The position numbers and the translations under genes were made by a program. 64,000 nt of DNA from Streptomyces sp. NRRL F-4489 (GTDB taxonomy: Bacteria; Actinomycetota; Actinomycetes; Streptomycetales; Streptomycetaceae), in assembly GCF_001509485.1 (NCBI RefSeq), contig NZ_LLZI01000169.1:7547-71546 (forward strand). Reading direction: 5' to 3'. This document shows, one piece after another, positions 16,766 to 25,289 of the stretch (the first letter of the stretch is position 1; the number at the start of each line of letters is the position of its first letter). A model generated the notes under the pieces. That model made no database searches. It saw nothing but the letters and a program-made list of their open reading frames with translations, and was not told the origin of the DNA.

Positions 16766-18283
16766 TCAGCGTTCGGATGCGTAGTGCCGGCCGGTCTGGC
16801 GCACCGGCTGCTCCACCGCGCCGGCTTCCTTCCCCTGCCCCGGGCGCCCGCCCGCGACGGACGAGGGCGGCTTGGGCAGTGCCTGGACCAGCAGGGTGAC
16901 GAGGACCGGGAACGCCACGATGACCGCGATGCCGAGAGAGAACGCCGTGGGGTAGTTGTCCGGTGCGGGCGGGTCGCCGAGGGCGCCGAAGAAGACGACG
17001 CCGACGAGCGATACGCCGAGCGCCGCGCCGCCCTCCATCGCCGTGGACAGCACACCGGAGGCCGAGGAGGCGTGCTTCGGGTCGATGCCGGCCAGGGCCG
17101 CGGCGGGCAGCGGCGCGGCCACCAGGCCCATGCCGAAGCCCGCGACCAGAAGTCCGGGCGCGACCCAGCCGGCCGTACCGTCCGTGCCGATGTGCGCGAC
17201 GATCAGTCCGACGATCCCGTAGCCGACGGCGACCAGACCGGCGCCCAGGGCGATGACCTGGTTGCCGACGCGTGCGGCGAACTTCCCCGCGAGGAACGAC
17301 GAGCCGAAGAACCCGGCGCTCATCGTGGTGAAGAGCAGCCCCGAGGGGAGCGGATCCCAGCCCCTGCCTTCCTGCATGTAGAGCGCGAACAGCAGGAAGA
17401 AGGACCCCATCGACATGAAGTACACGAAGTACGCGGTGACGCCGACGGTGAATCCCCGCTCGCGGAACAGCCCCGGGTCGATCAGCGGCGCCGCGTTGCG
17501 CGCGGCCCGTCGCCGCTGGTGCGTAAGGAACAGGACGAACAACGGCACGGCCGCGATCAGCGACAGCCACGTCCACACCGGCCAGCCCTGTTCCCGGCCC
17601 TCCAGCAGCGGCAGCACCACCGCGGCGAGGCTCAGGGTCGCCATGGCGGCCCCCGGCAGGTCCAGCTCGGCGCCGGTCCCGGTGCGGATGGGTGGGACGA
17701 TCCGCGGCGTCAGGGCCAGGATCACCAGGCCGATCGGGATGTTGATCAGGAAGACGGTTCGCCAGCCGAGCCCGGCGACATCAAGGGCGATCAGCAGGCC
17801 GCCGATGAGCTGCCCGCACAGCCCGGACAGCCCCAGCATCAAGCCGTACGCGCCGAAGGCACGGCCCCGCGCCTCACCGGTGTAGACGTGGCTCACGACG
17901 GCGAGCACCTGCGGGGTCAGCATCGCCGAGGAGAGGCCCTGGACGATACGGGTGACGATCAGGAACCAGATGCTGGGCGCGAAGCCACAGGCCGCCGATG
18001 CGGCGGTGAAGAGCGCCAGGCCGATCACGAACATCCGGCGGGGGCCGAAGAGGTCCCCCATCCGACCGCCGGTGATGAGCCCTACGCACAGGGCCGCGCC
18101 GTAACCCACCATGACGAGCTGTGTCTCGGGCGCGCCGGCGCCCAGGTCGCTCTGGATCGAAGGGATGGCGACGTTGGCGATGAAGAAGTCCAGAAAGGCG
18201 ATGAAGCCGCCGATCAGGACGACGGCCAACGGCGCCCAGGACGTGGGCTCGACCGCGCGGCCGGCGGTCTGCGGACTGGTCAT
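16766..18283 (-). CDS. MFS exporter, DHA2 family (EmrB/QacA type)
   Basis: Encodes 505 residues with about 14 membrane helices, the DHA2 layout. Signatures include FLDFFIANVAIPSIQSDLG in TM1 (motif D1-like), GGRMGDLFGPRRMF in loop 2-3 (motif A), and LMLGLSGLCGQLIGGLL in TM5 (motif C of antiporters). Such proteins expel drugs or dyes using the proton gradient. It is divergent from a WYL-type regulator, with a large palindrome in the 93-base gap, so it is very likely controlled by that regulator. This pair sits where the conserved actinobacterial gene order is interrupted, so it may be an acquired cassette. Confidence 0.92.
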   Translation of the reverse strand: MTSPQTAGRAVEPTSWAPLAVVLIGGFIAFLDFFIANVAIPSIQSDLGAGAPETQLVMVGYGAALCVGLITGGRMGDLFGPRRMFVIGLALFTAASAACGFAPSIWFLIVTRIVQGLSSAMLTPQVLAVVSHVYTGEARGRAFGAYGLMLGLSGLCGQLIGGLLIALDVAGLGWRTVFLINIPIGLVILALTPRIVPPIRTGTGAELDLPGAAMATLSLAAVVLPLLEGREQGWPVWTWLSLIAAVPLFVLFLTHQRRRAARNAAPLIDPGLFRERGFTVGVTAYFVYFMSMGSFFLLFALYMQEGRGWDPLPSGLLFTTMSAGFFGSSFLAGKFAARVGNQVIALGAGLVAVGYGIVGLIVAHIGTDGTAGWVAPGLLVAGFGMGLVAAPLPAAALAGIDPKHASSASGVLSTAMEGGAALGVSLVGVVFFGALGDPPAPDNYPTAFSLGIAVIVAFPVLVTLLVQALPKPPSSVAGGRPGQGKEAGAVEQPVRQTGRHYASER

Positions 18284-18329
18284 GTCAGGGTCTTCCGTCC
18301 TCGGGTCGAATGAACGGGCCGAGGCTAGG

Positions 18330-18364
18330 TCCGGGTCACTGACACCTCCTGTCAGTGACCCGGA
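18330..18364. promoter_or_regulatory. palindromic operator, 15-bp arms
   Basis: Perfect arms TCCGGGTCACTGACA and TGTCAGTGACCCGGA are separated by CCTCC, midway between the exporter and WYL regulator genes. It overlaps the regulator's -35/-10 region, so binding would repress both genes or reset their balance. Confidence 0.85.
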
Positions 18365-18370
18365 TACTTT
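18339..18370 (+). promoter_or_regulatory. promoter of the WYL regulator, leaderless
   Basis: CTGACA (18339-18344) and GATACT (18363-18368) are 18 bases apart. Read as TANNNT, TACTTT (18365-18370) ends 6 bases before the ATG. The -35 lies in the left arm of the palindrome and the -10 starts at the end of the right arm. Confidence 0.6.
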
Positions 18371-18376
18371 TCCTCC

Positions 18377-19366
18377 ATGCGGGCTAGTCGGTTGGTGAGC
18401 ATCCTGTTACTCCTCCAGACACGCGGCCGGATGACCGCGCGGGAAGTGGCGCAGACCCTCGAGGTGTCGGTCCGCACCGTCTACCGGGACATGGAGTCGC
18501 TCGTCGCCTCCGGCATCCCGGTGTACGGCGAGGCCGGCCCGGACGGCGGATACCGCCTGCTCGACGGTTACCGGACCCGGCTGACCGGGCTCACCGCCGA
18601 CGAGGCCAGGGCCCTGTTCCTGACCGGCCTGCCCCGGGCCGCGGCCGACCTCGGGCTCGGGGCCGTGGCGGCCGAGACGCAACTGAAGCTGACCGCCGCC
18701 CTGCCACCCGAGATGCGCGAACGCGCCGAACGGTCCCGGCAGCGGATCCACATCGATGTCCCCGCCTGGTACCAGGACTCCGAGGAGACGCCCTGGCTGT
18801 CCGCGGTGGCGAGCGCGGTGTGGAACCAGCAGCAGGTGCGGATCCGGTACGAACGCTGGGCCGCCCCGCACGAAGTGATCAGGACCGTGGACCCCTACGG
18901 AGTGGTCCTCAAGGCCGGCCGCTGGTATCTGGTGGCCGGGTCCGCGCACGGCGTGCGGACCTACCGGGTGTCCCGCATCACTGAACTGGAGCCCCTGGCA
19001 GGGACGTTCACATGGCCGGCCGGATTCGATCTGGCGGCGCACTGGCGCGAGTACCTGGCGTCCTTCGACGCGCGCCGATACCGCGACCGGGCGGTGCTCC
19101 GCCTGTCACCCGAGGCTCTCGCGGGCATCGGGCAGGTACTCGACGCCCCGGCTGCCCGGGCCGCCGAAGAGTCCGCGGCGCCCGACGCGGACGGCTGGAC
19201 GCGGGTGGTCGTCCCCATCGAGTCCTGTGAACAGGCCCTCCCGAAGCTGCTGCTGCTCGGCGTGGGCGCCGAGGTGGTGGGGCCGCCTGAGCTGCGGGAG
19301 AGGATGCGGGCCGCACTCGCCGAGATGCTCGCCCGGTACGAGGGTGACGGCCCGACGCGGGAGTGA
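18377..19366 (+). CDS. WYL-domain transcriptional regulator (YafY type)
   Basis: Encodes 329 residues. Residues 1-60 are a DeoR-like winged helix (RLVSILLLLQTRGRMTAREVAQTLEVSVRTVYRDMESL). Residues about 140-215 form the WYL domain, where QVRIRYERWAAPHEVIRTVDPYGVVLKAGRWYLVAG holds the conserved core. A C-terminal extension (WCX-like) ends near residue 320. WYL proteins sense a ligand, in some cases a nucleic acid. It probably binds the 15-bp-arm palindrome next to its own promoter and controls the adjacent exporter. It is a single protein with its own HTH, unlike the PafB/PafC pair. Confidence 0.9.
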   Translation: MRASRLVSILLLLQTRGRMTAREVAQTLEVSVRTVYRDMESLVASGIPVYGEAGPDGGYRLLDGYRTRLTGLTADEARALFLTGLPRAAADLGLGAVAAETQLKLTAALPPEMRERAERSRQRIHIDVPAWYQDSEETPWLSAVASAVWNQQQVRIRYERWAAPHEVIRTVDPYGVVLKAGRWYLVAGSAHGVRTYRVSRITELEPLAGTFTWPAGFDLAAHWREYLASFDARRYRDRAVLRLSPEALAGIGQVLDAPAARAAEESAAPDADGWTRVVVPIESCEQALPKLLLLGVGAEVVGPPELRERMRAALAEMLARYEGDGPTRE

Positions 19367-19437
19367 GAAGGGGCGGCCCCCTGCTGGGGTGCGGAGTCAG
19401 CGTCCCGGGCTGCTGGGAAGAACCGCCCGCATGACTC

Positions 19438-19791
19438 TCAGCCGCCCTCCTCGCCCCCGCCTTCGCCAATGTCGTCCTCGTCCTCGACGTGGCCCGCTTC
19501 GCGCAGCCGTTCACCACGGCTCTCCGCGACCCGGCGGACGGTGATGAGCGAGGCGGTCAAGTCCTCGGCGAGCAGGTGGATTTCGCCGGGCGTCCAGGCC
19601 CGGCTGCGCAGCATCTTCCGCGCCTCCGCGATCAACGCGTCGGCGGTGCCGAGCTGTTCGGCCTCCATCCGGTCCGCGAGCCGGGAGACGTAACCGGTCC
19701 CGTCGCTCGGAAGCACGTAGCACGGCTTTCCGTCCGGACTCGACCAGGGCAGGAGCCGGGGAACGGTCCCGTCCGGTGGGCTCGTCATCAT
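19438..19791 (-). CDS. XRE/DUF397-locus accessory protein, 117 aa
   Basis: Encodes 117 residues (MMTSPPDGTVPRLLPWSSP to DDIGEGGGEEGG). The middle is a helical domain with RLADRMEAEQLGTADALIAEARKML and EIHLLAEDLTASLITVRRVAESRGERL; the tail is acidic and glycine-rich. I know no function, but similar short proteins sit next to XRE/DUF397 regulators in Streptomyces. Two adjacent ATG codons follow a GGGGGG site; the first one overlaps the stop codon of the 63-aa gene upstream, indicating translational coupling. Confidence 0.65.
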   Translation of the reverse strand: MMTSPPDGTVPRLLPWSSPDGKPCYVLPSDGTGYVSRLADRMEAEQLGTADALIAEARKMLRSRAWTPGEIHLLAEDLTASLITVRRVAESRGERLREAGHVEDEDDIGEGGGEEGG

Positions 19792-19979
19792 GCCGCCACC
19801 CCCCTCGAAGGAGTGATTGACGTACGGTGCTGGATGTGCGCCAGGCGCAGCGTCATCGTCGGCGTGTCCTCGTAACTGCTCAGTGCCGTACGGGAGTTGG
19901 GGCCGCAGCGATGGCGTCCGGTGGCCGGAAGCAGCAGTCGCAGCAGCGGCGTGAGCAGTAATGCGAGACGGCAGGCCAT
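19788..19979 (-). CDS. small basic/hydrophobic protein, 63 aa
   Basis: Encodes 63 residues starting MACRLALLLTPLLRLLLPATGRHR, a short hydrophobic helix followed by basic residues, then a polar tail. Similar small ORFs are common beside XRE/DUF397 loci in Streptomyces. GGAGAG lies about 5 bases before the ATG (a GTG one codon earlier is possible). Its TGA overlaps the ATG of the next gene (ATGATGA), so the two are coupled. Function is unknown; it could be a membrane-associated peptide. Confidence 0.5.
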   Translation of the reverse strand: MACRLALLLTPLLRLLLPATGRHRCGPNSRTALSSYEDTPTMTLRLAHIQHRTSITPSRGVAA

Positions 19980-20128
19980 CACGACTCTCCTGGTGGGGGT
20001 GGGGAGTTGGCGTTCGGAAGCGGGGGCGATAGATCACTCGTTCGAGGACTCGTCGTGGCCCGCATCGCCGATTACGTTCGGTAGGCACAGCGTTGCCCAG
20101 CGAACCGGCCGGGCACAACGCCCAGCGC

Positions 20129-20149
20129 GTGACACTTGCGATCTGTCAC
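20129..20149. promoter_or_regulatory. inverted repeat GTGACA-N9-TGTCAC
   Basis: A perfect 6-bp inverted repeat ends 12 bases before the start of the XRE gene and overlaps its ribosome-site region. It could be an autoregulatory operator for that protein. Confidence 0.5.
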
Positions 20150-20161
20150 AAAGGGGACGAC

Positions 20162-21106
20162 ATGAAGCGTCGTAACGGTACGGAGGGTTCGGCGGCCACC
20201 ACGGCCGCCGTCTTCGGCGCGGTGCTGCGGCACTACCGCGAGCTGGCGGGCTTCACACAGGCGTACCTGGCGATAAAGATCCCGTGCGACCGCTCCCAGA
20301 TCGCCCGCATCGAGGCAGGTACGCGGGTCCCACGGAGATCCTTCGTCCAGAAGTGCGACGCGTTGCTGGGCACCGGCGGAATGCTGGAGAAGCTGTGGGA
20401 GGAGATCGATTGGCACGCGGAGGTCGAGCATCCGGATTGGTTCGAGCGCAGAGCCGGGATGGATGCGACCGCGCTAGCTATTCGTGAGTACCAAGAGCAA
20501 GTGATTCCGGGCCTGTTGCAGACGCAGGAATACGCTCGGGCGCAGTTCAGTCGCAGCCACGCGGACCCCGAAGAGGTCGAGTCGCGCGTTCGGGCTCGAC
20601 TGAGTCGCCAGCCTCGCTTCCTGGCTGAGGGCGGTCCGCTGTACATCGCCGTCCTGGACGAGAGTTGTTTGCGGAACGCGGTCGGGAGTCCGGAGGTCAT
20701 GCGGTACCAGTGCGCGCATCTGCTGGACGTTGGGCAGCGCCCCAACATCCGTATCCAGGTGGCCCCAGCAGGTCTCTTCGGGATCTACCGCCCCCGTAAT
20801 TCCCTGTCGTTGATCGAACTGGCCGACGAGCGGTGGGTGTACTCGGAGTCGCTGGACAGGGGGCATTTCAGCGACGATCCAGCCGTCTACGCGCGCCACC
20901 TGCGAGCCTATGATGTGCTCAGGGCGGACATCCCGTCAGCCCACGAGTCTGCCGCTCTCATCAGCGACGCGATGGAAGGGTACGAGCAGCATGGACAGGC
21001 ACGAACTCGGCGCGGCGAGTTGGATCAAAAGCAGCTACAGCCACGACAACGGCGGCAACTGCGTGGAAATCGCCCCCGGTATCCCCGGCTCCGTCCCCGT
21101 TCGTGA
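20162..21106 (+). CDS. XRE-family (WhiJ/BldB-cassette type) regulator
   Basis: Encodes 314 residues. The helix-turn-helix is at about 20-75 (FGAVLRHYRELAGFTQAYLAIKIPCDRSQIARIEAGTRVP). The DUF5753-type domain follows (EYQEQVIPGLLQTQEYARAQF to HLRAYDVLRADIPSAHESAALI), as in the WhiJ-like regulators paired with DUF397 proteins. The typical end of such proteins is near residue 276, but the frame stays open for 38 more residues rich in Arg and Gln. That tail is encoded over the first half of the DUF397 gene in another frame, an overlap of 116 bases. AAAGGGG precedes the ATG. G+C content is visibly lower than in the neighbours. Confidence 0.88.
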   Translation: MKRRNGTEGSAATTAAVFGAVLRHYRELAGFTQAYLAIKIPCDRSQIARIEAGTRVPRRSFVQKCDALLGTGGMLEKLWEEIDWHAEVEHPDWFERRAGMDATALAIREYQEQVIPGLLQTQEYARAQFSRSHADPEEVESRVRARLSRQPRFLAEGGPLYIAVLDESCLRNAVGSPEVMRYQCAHLLDVGQRPNIRIQVAPAGLFGIYRPRNSLSLIELADERWVYSESLDRGHFSDDPAVYARHLRAYDVLRADIPSAHESAALISDAMEGYEQHGQARTRRGELDQKQLQPRQRRQLRGNRPRYPRLRPRS

Positions 21107-21206
21107 TTCGAAGGATCCGTTCGGGCCGGTGCTTCGGTTCGACGCAGGCGGCTGGGACTCCTTCATCGAGGCTGTGAAAAGCGGGGAGTTGGGGCGGCAT
21201 GGGTAG
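20991..21206 (+). CDS. DUF397 protein, first copy
   Basis: Encodes 71 residues with the standard DUF397 layout: ASWIKSSYSHDNGGNCVEIAPG, then VPVRDSKDPFGPVLRF and WDSFIEAVKSGEL. DUF397 proteins are small partners of WhiJ-like XRE regulators and are thought to antagonise or tune them. The start lies inside the 3' part of the XRE frame (+1 frame), so expression should be coupled. It overlaps the second DUF397 gene by 8 bases. Confidence 0.9.
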   Translation: MDRHELGAASWIKSSYSHDNGGNCVEIAPGIPGSVPVRDSKDPFGPVLRFDAGGWDSFIEAVKSGELGRHG

Positions 21207-21408
21207 TCCTGAACTCGACGCGGTGGCTTGGATCAAGAGCAGCTACAGCGGCGACAACGGCGGAAACTGCGTCCAAATCGCCCCCGGTATCCCCGGGTCC
21301 GTCCCCGTTCGTGATTCGAAGGTTCCGTACGGGCCGATTCTCCGGTTCGACGTTGCGGGCTGGGACTCCTTCATTGAGGCCGTGAAGCGGGGGGAGCTGG
21401 CCGGCTGA
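21199..21408 (+). CDS. DUF397 protein, second copy
   Basis: Encodes 69 residues, closely similar to the preceding DUF397 protein (AVAWIKSSYSGDNGGNCVQIAPG, VPVRDSKVPYGPILRF, WDSFIEAVKRGEL). This is a tandem duplication: most differences are conservative, and the DNA is still similar. The ATG lies within the last codons of the first copy (8-base overlap), so it is probably translated by re-initiation. Two partners for one XRE protein could allow different affinities or ligands. Confidence 0.9.
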   Translation: MGSPELDAVAWIKSSYSGDNGGNCVQIAPGIPGSVPVRDSKVPYGPILRFDVAGWDSFIEAVKRGELAG

Positions 21409-21606
21409 CGTTGGCCGGTCGGCGGCCAGCGGACTCATAGCGCGTCGAAACGCCCTGAGGGGTGGAAAGTTACGTGTGTTCACCCCTTCCGGTGGCGCGA
21501 TGGACAACCGTCCATCGCGCCACCGGCGCTTTTGCGTAGCTTCTTTCTGCAGGTGGCGGGGGTCTCCCGCGCCGGGACGCCGATTTGGGAGGACGGGGGT
21601 GCCGTC

Positions 21607-23520
21607 GTGCGCATTGGACTGCTCACCGAGGGTGGTTATCCCTATGCGTCCGGTGAGGCGCAGGGGTGGTGCGACCGGCTGGTGCGCGACCTCGCGGCCC
21701 ATGAGTTCGCGCTCTACGCGCTCAGTGCGGAGCCGGGGGAGGAGAGCCGCGAGGTCGCGGAACTTCCGGACAACGCCTGGCTTGCGGGGCGGGCGCGGCT
21801 GTGGGGTCCGGCCCCGGGGGCGCCGGGGAAGTCCGCCGGGCGGCGGCAGCGGCGGCGGTTCGCGGAGCACTTCGGCGAGCTGGCGGCGGCCTGCGCGGCG
21901 GCCCCGGCGGGGGAGTGCGCGGCGGGCGGCCCGACCGTAACCGACCTGGCGGACCGTTTCGCCAGTGGTCTGTACGGGCTCGCCGACCTCGCCCGGGACG
22001 GCGCCCCGCTGACCGCCCTGCTCCGCTCCGAGGACGCCCTCCGGCCGCTGGAGGCCGCCTGCCACGGGGCCGGTGCGGCGACCGCCGTCCAACGGGCCCG
22101 CGTCCCCGATCTGGTGACGGCCGCCGATGTCCTGGAGGCGCAGCTCCGGCCGCTCGTCCTGGACTGGTACGGCCCGGGCGGCCTCGCCGCGGTGGACCTC
22201 TGCCACGCCGCCTCGGCCGGGACCGCCGCTCTCCCGGGGCTGCTGGCCAAACGCTTCTTCGGGACACCGCTGCTGGTCACCGAGTACGGCGTGCGGCTGC
22301 GGGAGCACTATCTCGCGGGGGTCGCCGGGTCGTCCCAGTCCGCTGCGTCGTCCCAGGCCGCCGGGGGACCGCCCACCGCGTTCCCGCCCGCCGCGTCCCC
22401 GTCCGGGGCGGTGCGGGCGCTGCTGACCGCGTTCCGGCGGGCGCTCGCCGGTGAGACGTACGCGCGGGCGGACCTGATCACCCCAGGAGACACCCGGGCG
22501 CGGCGCTGGCAGGAGCGCTGCGGCGCCGATCCGGCCCGGCTGCGTACCGTCCACCCGGGGCTGGACGCGCGCCCGTTCACGGCGGTGCCGGACGCCGCGC
22601 CGGACGACTCCGCGACGCTGGTGTGGGTCGGTTCTATCGCACCGGACAAGGACCTGATCGGGCTGCTGCACGCGTTCGCCGAGGTGCGGCGCGAGCATCC
22701 GGCGGCCACCCTGCGGATCATCGCCGGGCCGGGAGGCGGTGCGGGGGAGGCCCCGGAGGCCGCCGCGTACCGGGCGCAGTGTGAGGTGCTGGCCGCCCAG
22801 CTCTTTCCGGACGAGGCCGCCGACGATCGTACGGCCGGTGAGAACCCGGTCAGCTTCGAGGAGATCGGCGGGCCCACCGCCCCGACCCGGCTCGACGCGT
22901 ACGCCTCGGCCACGGTGCTGGTGCTCTCCAACGGGACCGAGGGGTTCCCGCGCTCCCTGGTGGAGGCGATGTTCTGCGGCCGGGCCACGGTGTCGACCGA
23001 CACCGGCGCGGTCCGCGAGGTGATCGGCGGCACCGGGCTGGTCGTCCCGCCGCGCAACCCCCGGGCGCTGGCCGATGCCTGCCGGGCGCTGCTCGCCGAC
23101 CCTGAGCGGCGGGCCCGGCTGGGGGCGGCGGCCCGCGCCCGGGCGCTGGAGCTGTTCACCGATGAGCGGAACACGGCGGCTTTTCGCGGGATCTATCTGG
23201 AGCTGATCGCGCGGGCTCCGGGCGGGGCGGCGGGTGCGGTGGGTGCGGCGGGACGGGCAGGTGTGACCGGTGCGGCGGGGTCGGTGGGCGGTGCCGTTGC
23301 CGGGGGCGGCGGACGCGGGGCCGCAGGTGGCGTTCCGAGGCCGTTCGCGTGGCCTGCCGAGGCGCGGATGGCCGAGGCGGCCGGGACGCCCGCCGGAGGC
23401 CCGCCAGGGGCCGTTCGCGCGCCGAGCTGGGCGCGTGCGGACCGGGGCTGCGGGCAGCCCCGGCGGACGCGGTACGGGGCGGCCGGCGAACCGGCCGCCG
23501 GGCAGGCGGGGCGAGGGTGA
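21607..23520 (+). CDS. PelF-like GT4 glycosyltransferase
   Basis: Encodes 637 residues. The N-terminus RIGLLTEGGYPYASGEAQGWCDRLVRDL is the DUF3492 start typical of PelF, the cytoplasmic glycosyltransferase of Pel-type polysaccharide synthesis. The GT4 core follows: VWVGSIAPDKDLIGLLHAFAEV, then SNGTEGFPRSLVEAMFCGRATVSTDTGAVREVIGGTGLVVPP, with the E-x7-E donor-binding motif. The last 100 residues are Gly/Ala/Arg-rich and probably disordered. The GTG start has GGAGG about 14 bases upstream. It forms an operon with the membrane protein and epimerase downstream, consistent with making a surface glycan. No PelA, PelD or PelG homolog is visible here. Confidence 0.85.
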   Translation: MRIGLLTEGGYPYASGEAQGWCDRLVRDLAAHEFALYALSAEPGEESREVAELPDNAWLAGRARLWGPAPGAPGKSAGRRQRRRFAEHFGELAAACAAAPAGECAAGGPTVTDLADRFASGLYGLADLARDGAPLTALLRSEDALRPLEAACHGAGAATAVQRARVPDLVTAADVLEAQLRPLVLDWYGPGGLAAVDLCHAASAGTAALPGLLAKRFFGTPLLVTEYGVRLREHYLAGVAGSSQSAASSQAAGGPPTAFPPAASPSGAVRALLTAFRRALAGETYARADLITPGDTRARRWQERCGADPARLRTVHPGLDARPFTAVPDAAPDDSATLVWVGSIAPDKDLIGLLHAFAEVRREHPAATLRIIAGPGGGAGEAPEAAAYRAQCEVLAAQLFPDEAADDRTAGENPVSFEEIGGPTAPTRLDAYASATVLVLSNGTEGFPRSLVEAMFCGRATVSTDTGAVREVIGGTGLVVPPRNPRALADACRALLADPERRARLGAAARARALELFTDERNTAAFRGIYLELIARAPGGAAGAVGAAGRAGVTGAAGSVGGAVAGGGGRGAAGGVPRPFAWPAEARMAEAAGTPAGGPPGAVRAPSWARADRGCGQPRRTRYGAAGEPAAGQAGRG

Positions 23521-23532
23521 GGGAGACGGCGC

Positions 23533-25020
23533 ATGACTGCCATTGAGAGCCGGGGTGCGGGCCCGGCTACCGGGGCCGGGTCCACATCCCGGGCCGGGAC
23601 CGGGACCGTTTCGGAAGGGCCTGACGGGCGTGGTGGGCCTGGCGGGCGTGGTGGTGCGGGCACGGCGGTCCGGACCGCTGTCCCGGCCGCGCACCGGGCG
23701 GCCACCCGGCACGGCCCGGCCGACCCCGTCAAGCTGCTGATGCACCGCCACCGCACGCTCTGCGAACGGGCCGTTGACCCCCTGGAGATCGCCGCCGTCC
23801 TGGAGGCGGACGGGGTCACCGACCGGGCCGCCGCCCGCTTCCGGCACCGGGACGTCTTCTCGCTCGCCGAGGAGCTGTACGCCCGGGTGCCGCGCGCCGA
23901 CGCCGCCACCGGGACGCCGGGGGAGTCCGCGCCCCGTACACCGGAACCCGCCCCGGTGGACACCGGGGGTGCCAGGCGCGCCAGGGCCACCGGGGCCATC
24001 GCCCCCGCCGCCCCGCCCGCCAACGGGCCCGCCGCCGGGCCGCGTTCCCTCCGGGCGGCCGTGCAGCTGCTGCCCGGCGCGGTCGCGCTGGCCGCGCTCG
24101 CCGCCCACGCCGCCGTACGGAAGGCGGGCGCCGATGTCGTCGTATGGGCGCCCTGGGGCGCCGGCTGGATGCCGGGTGGCCTGCGGGTGCCGGGCGGCGG
24201 CGTACGCGTACCAACGCACGTACAGCTATGGGTCGTTGAGGCGGTCGGGCTGCTGCTGACCGTGCTCGCGGTGCGGCTGGCGCTGCGGCAGGGGCCGCTG
24301 CGGCGGCGGCGCGGGCGGCGGTCCCGGGTGGCCGCGCTGTGGGCCGTCTGGGCGGCGGGCTACGCGCTCTGCGGCGACTGGCTGCTGGTCCAGGTGCTCT
24401 CCGGCGGGCCGGACGTGCCGGGCGAGTTCCCCCGCGTCGCGGTCGCGGACGCGCTCGGGCTGCTGTGCGCGTTCGCCCCGGCGGCGTGGTGCGCGCACTG
24501 GTTCGCGGCCGGGGCGCGGCGGCGGCTCGCCACCAGCCGCGGGCTGGCCGAACTCGCCCGCCGGGTGCGCCCGTTGCTGGCCGCGACCACCCTGCTGGCC
24601 CTGGGGGCGGCGGTGGCGCTGCCGTTCGCCGCCCGGCTGCTGCTCGGTGGCGGCGACGGCCCCGGGGGCCGGTGGTCCCTGGCCGCGGTGGCCGCGCTCG
24701 GGGTGCTGTTCTTCCTCGCCCGGCTGCTCACCGTCCACGGTTACGCCGGGGCCGCCGCGGCCGGTGTGGGAGCGGCGGCCGGGCTGGAGGCGGCGGCGCT
24801 GGCCCTCGTCCTGGCCGCCCGGCTGCCCGGTCTGGCGCCGCTCGGCGAGCCGGTGGCGGCGCTGGAGACCGCCGCCGGGCCGGCCGCCGTCCCGGCCCTG
24901 GCCTGCGCCGCCGCCGCGCTCGGCCTCTTCGGCCACGCGCTGCGGGTGCTCACCGGGGCCTGCGCGCACCCGCCCGTCCCCGTAGGCGAGGCGGGGGACG
25001 CGGAGGCGTACCGGCCATGA
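23533..25020 (+). CDS. multi-spanning membrane protein of the PelF operon
   Basis: Encodes 495 residues. Residues about 65-120 form a soluble segment (LMHRHRTLCERAVDPLEIAAVLEADGVTDRAAARFRHRDVFSLAEELYARVP) that resembles a small conserved streptomycete helical domain. From about residue 175 there are roughly eight to ten hydrophobic helices. I recognise no transporter family; its place between PelF and an epimerase suggests a glycan export or assembly role, in the position where Pel systems have PelG, but I see no convincing PelG motif. GGGAG precedes the ATG, 12 bases after the PelF gene. Confidence 0.7.
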   Translation: MTAIESRGAGPATGAGSTSRAGTGTVSEGPDGRGGPGGRGGAGTAVRTAVPAAHRAATRHGPADPVKLLMHRHRTLCERAVDPLEIAAVLEADGVTDRAAARFRHRDVFSLAEELYARVPRADAATGTPGESAPRTPEPAPVDTGGARRARATGAIAPAAPPANGPAAGPRSLRAAVQLLPGAVALAALAAHAAVRKAGADVVVWAPWGAGWMPGGLRVPGGGVRVPTHVQLWVVEAVGLLLTVLAVRLALRQGPLRRRRGRRSRVAALWAVWAAGYALCGDWLLVQVLSGGPDVPGEFPRVAVADALGLLCAFAPAAWCAHWFAAGARRRLATSRGLAELARRVRPLLAATTLLALGAAVALPFAARLLLGGGDGPGGRWSLAAVAALGVLFFLARLLTVHGYAGAAAAGVGAAAGLEAAALALVLAARLPGLAPLGEPVAALETAAGPAAVPALACAAAALGLFGHALRVLTGACAHPPVPVGEAGDAEAYRP

Positions 25021-25238
25021 CCCGCCCCGCCCGCCCGTACGGGCCCCCGTCCTCCGCTTCCCCCCTTGCGGGGCGGCTCCCCCCTTGGGGGGCGGCGCCC
25101 CGCCGCCGTCCCGCAGGCCCCGGCTCCCGCGCCGCGGACCACCCCCCACCCGGCCCGCCCCCAGGGGCGACCGCCGAAGCCGCGGCCGGAGCCGGCGGAA
25201 TCCACCCGCTTTTCCCGATCCGCATGAGGAGTCGACAC

Positions 25239-25289
25239 ATGAACGTCCGCCCGACCACACCGCACGCGCGCAGGGGGGCCGCACGATGA
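25239..25289 (+). CDS. possible 16-aa coupled peptide upstream of epimerase
   Basis: A 16-codon frame (MNVRPTTPHARRGAAR) has a strong GAGGAG site 7 bases before its ATG, and its TGA overlaps the epimerase ATG (ATGA). It may serve to deliver ribosomes to the epimerase gene. The 218 bases before it are non-coding and include C6-TT-G6-type hairpins near 25070-25100. It may equally be a chance frame. Confidence 0.35.
   Translation: MNVRPTTPHARRGAAR

Noticed and set aside
18377..19366. WYL regulator considered as PafB or PafC
   Set aside because: It is a lone WYL protein divergent from an exporter, not a tandem pair next to proteasome genes, and it has its own palindromic operator.
20093..20161. 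Upstream extension of the XRE protein from a codon at 20093
   Set aside because: AAAGGGG precedes the ATG at 20162, and the extension would run through the likely operator and promoter.
25066..25100. G/C-run hairpins in the PelF operon considered as a terminator
   Set aside because: They lack a T-tract and lie inside an operon with a coupled downstream start; they may be only weak attenuators, so not listed as a terminator.
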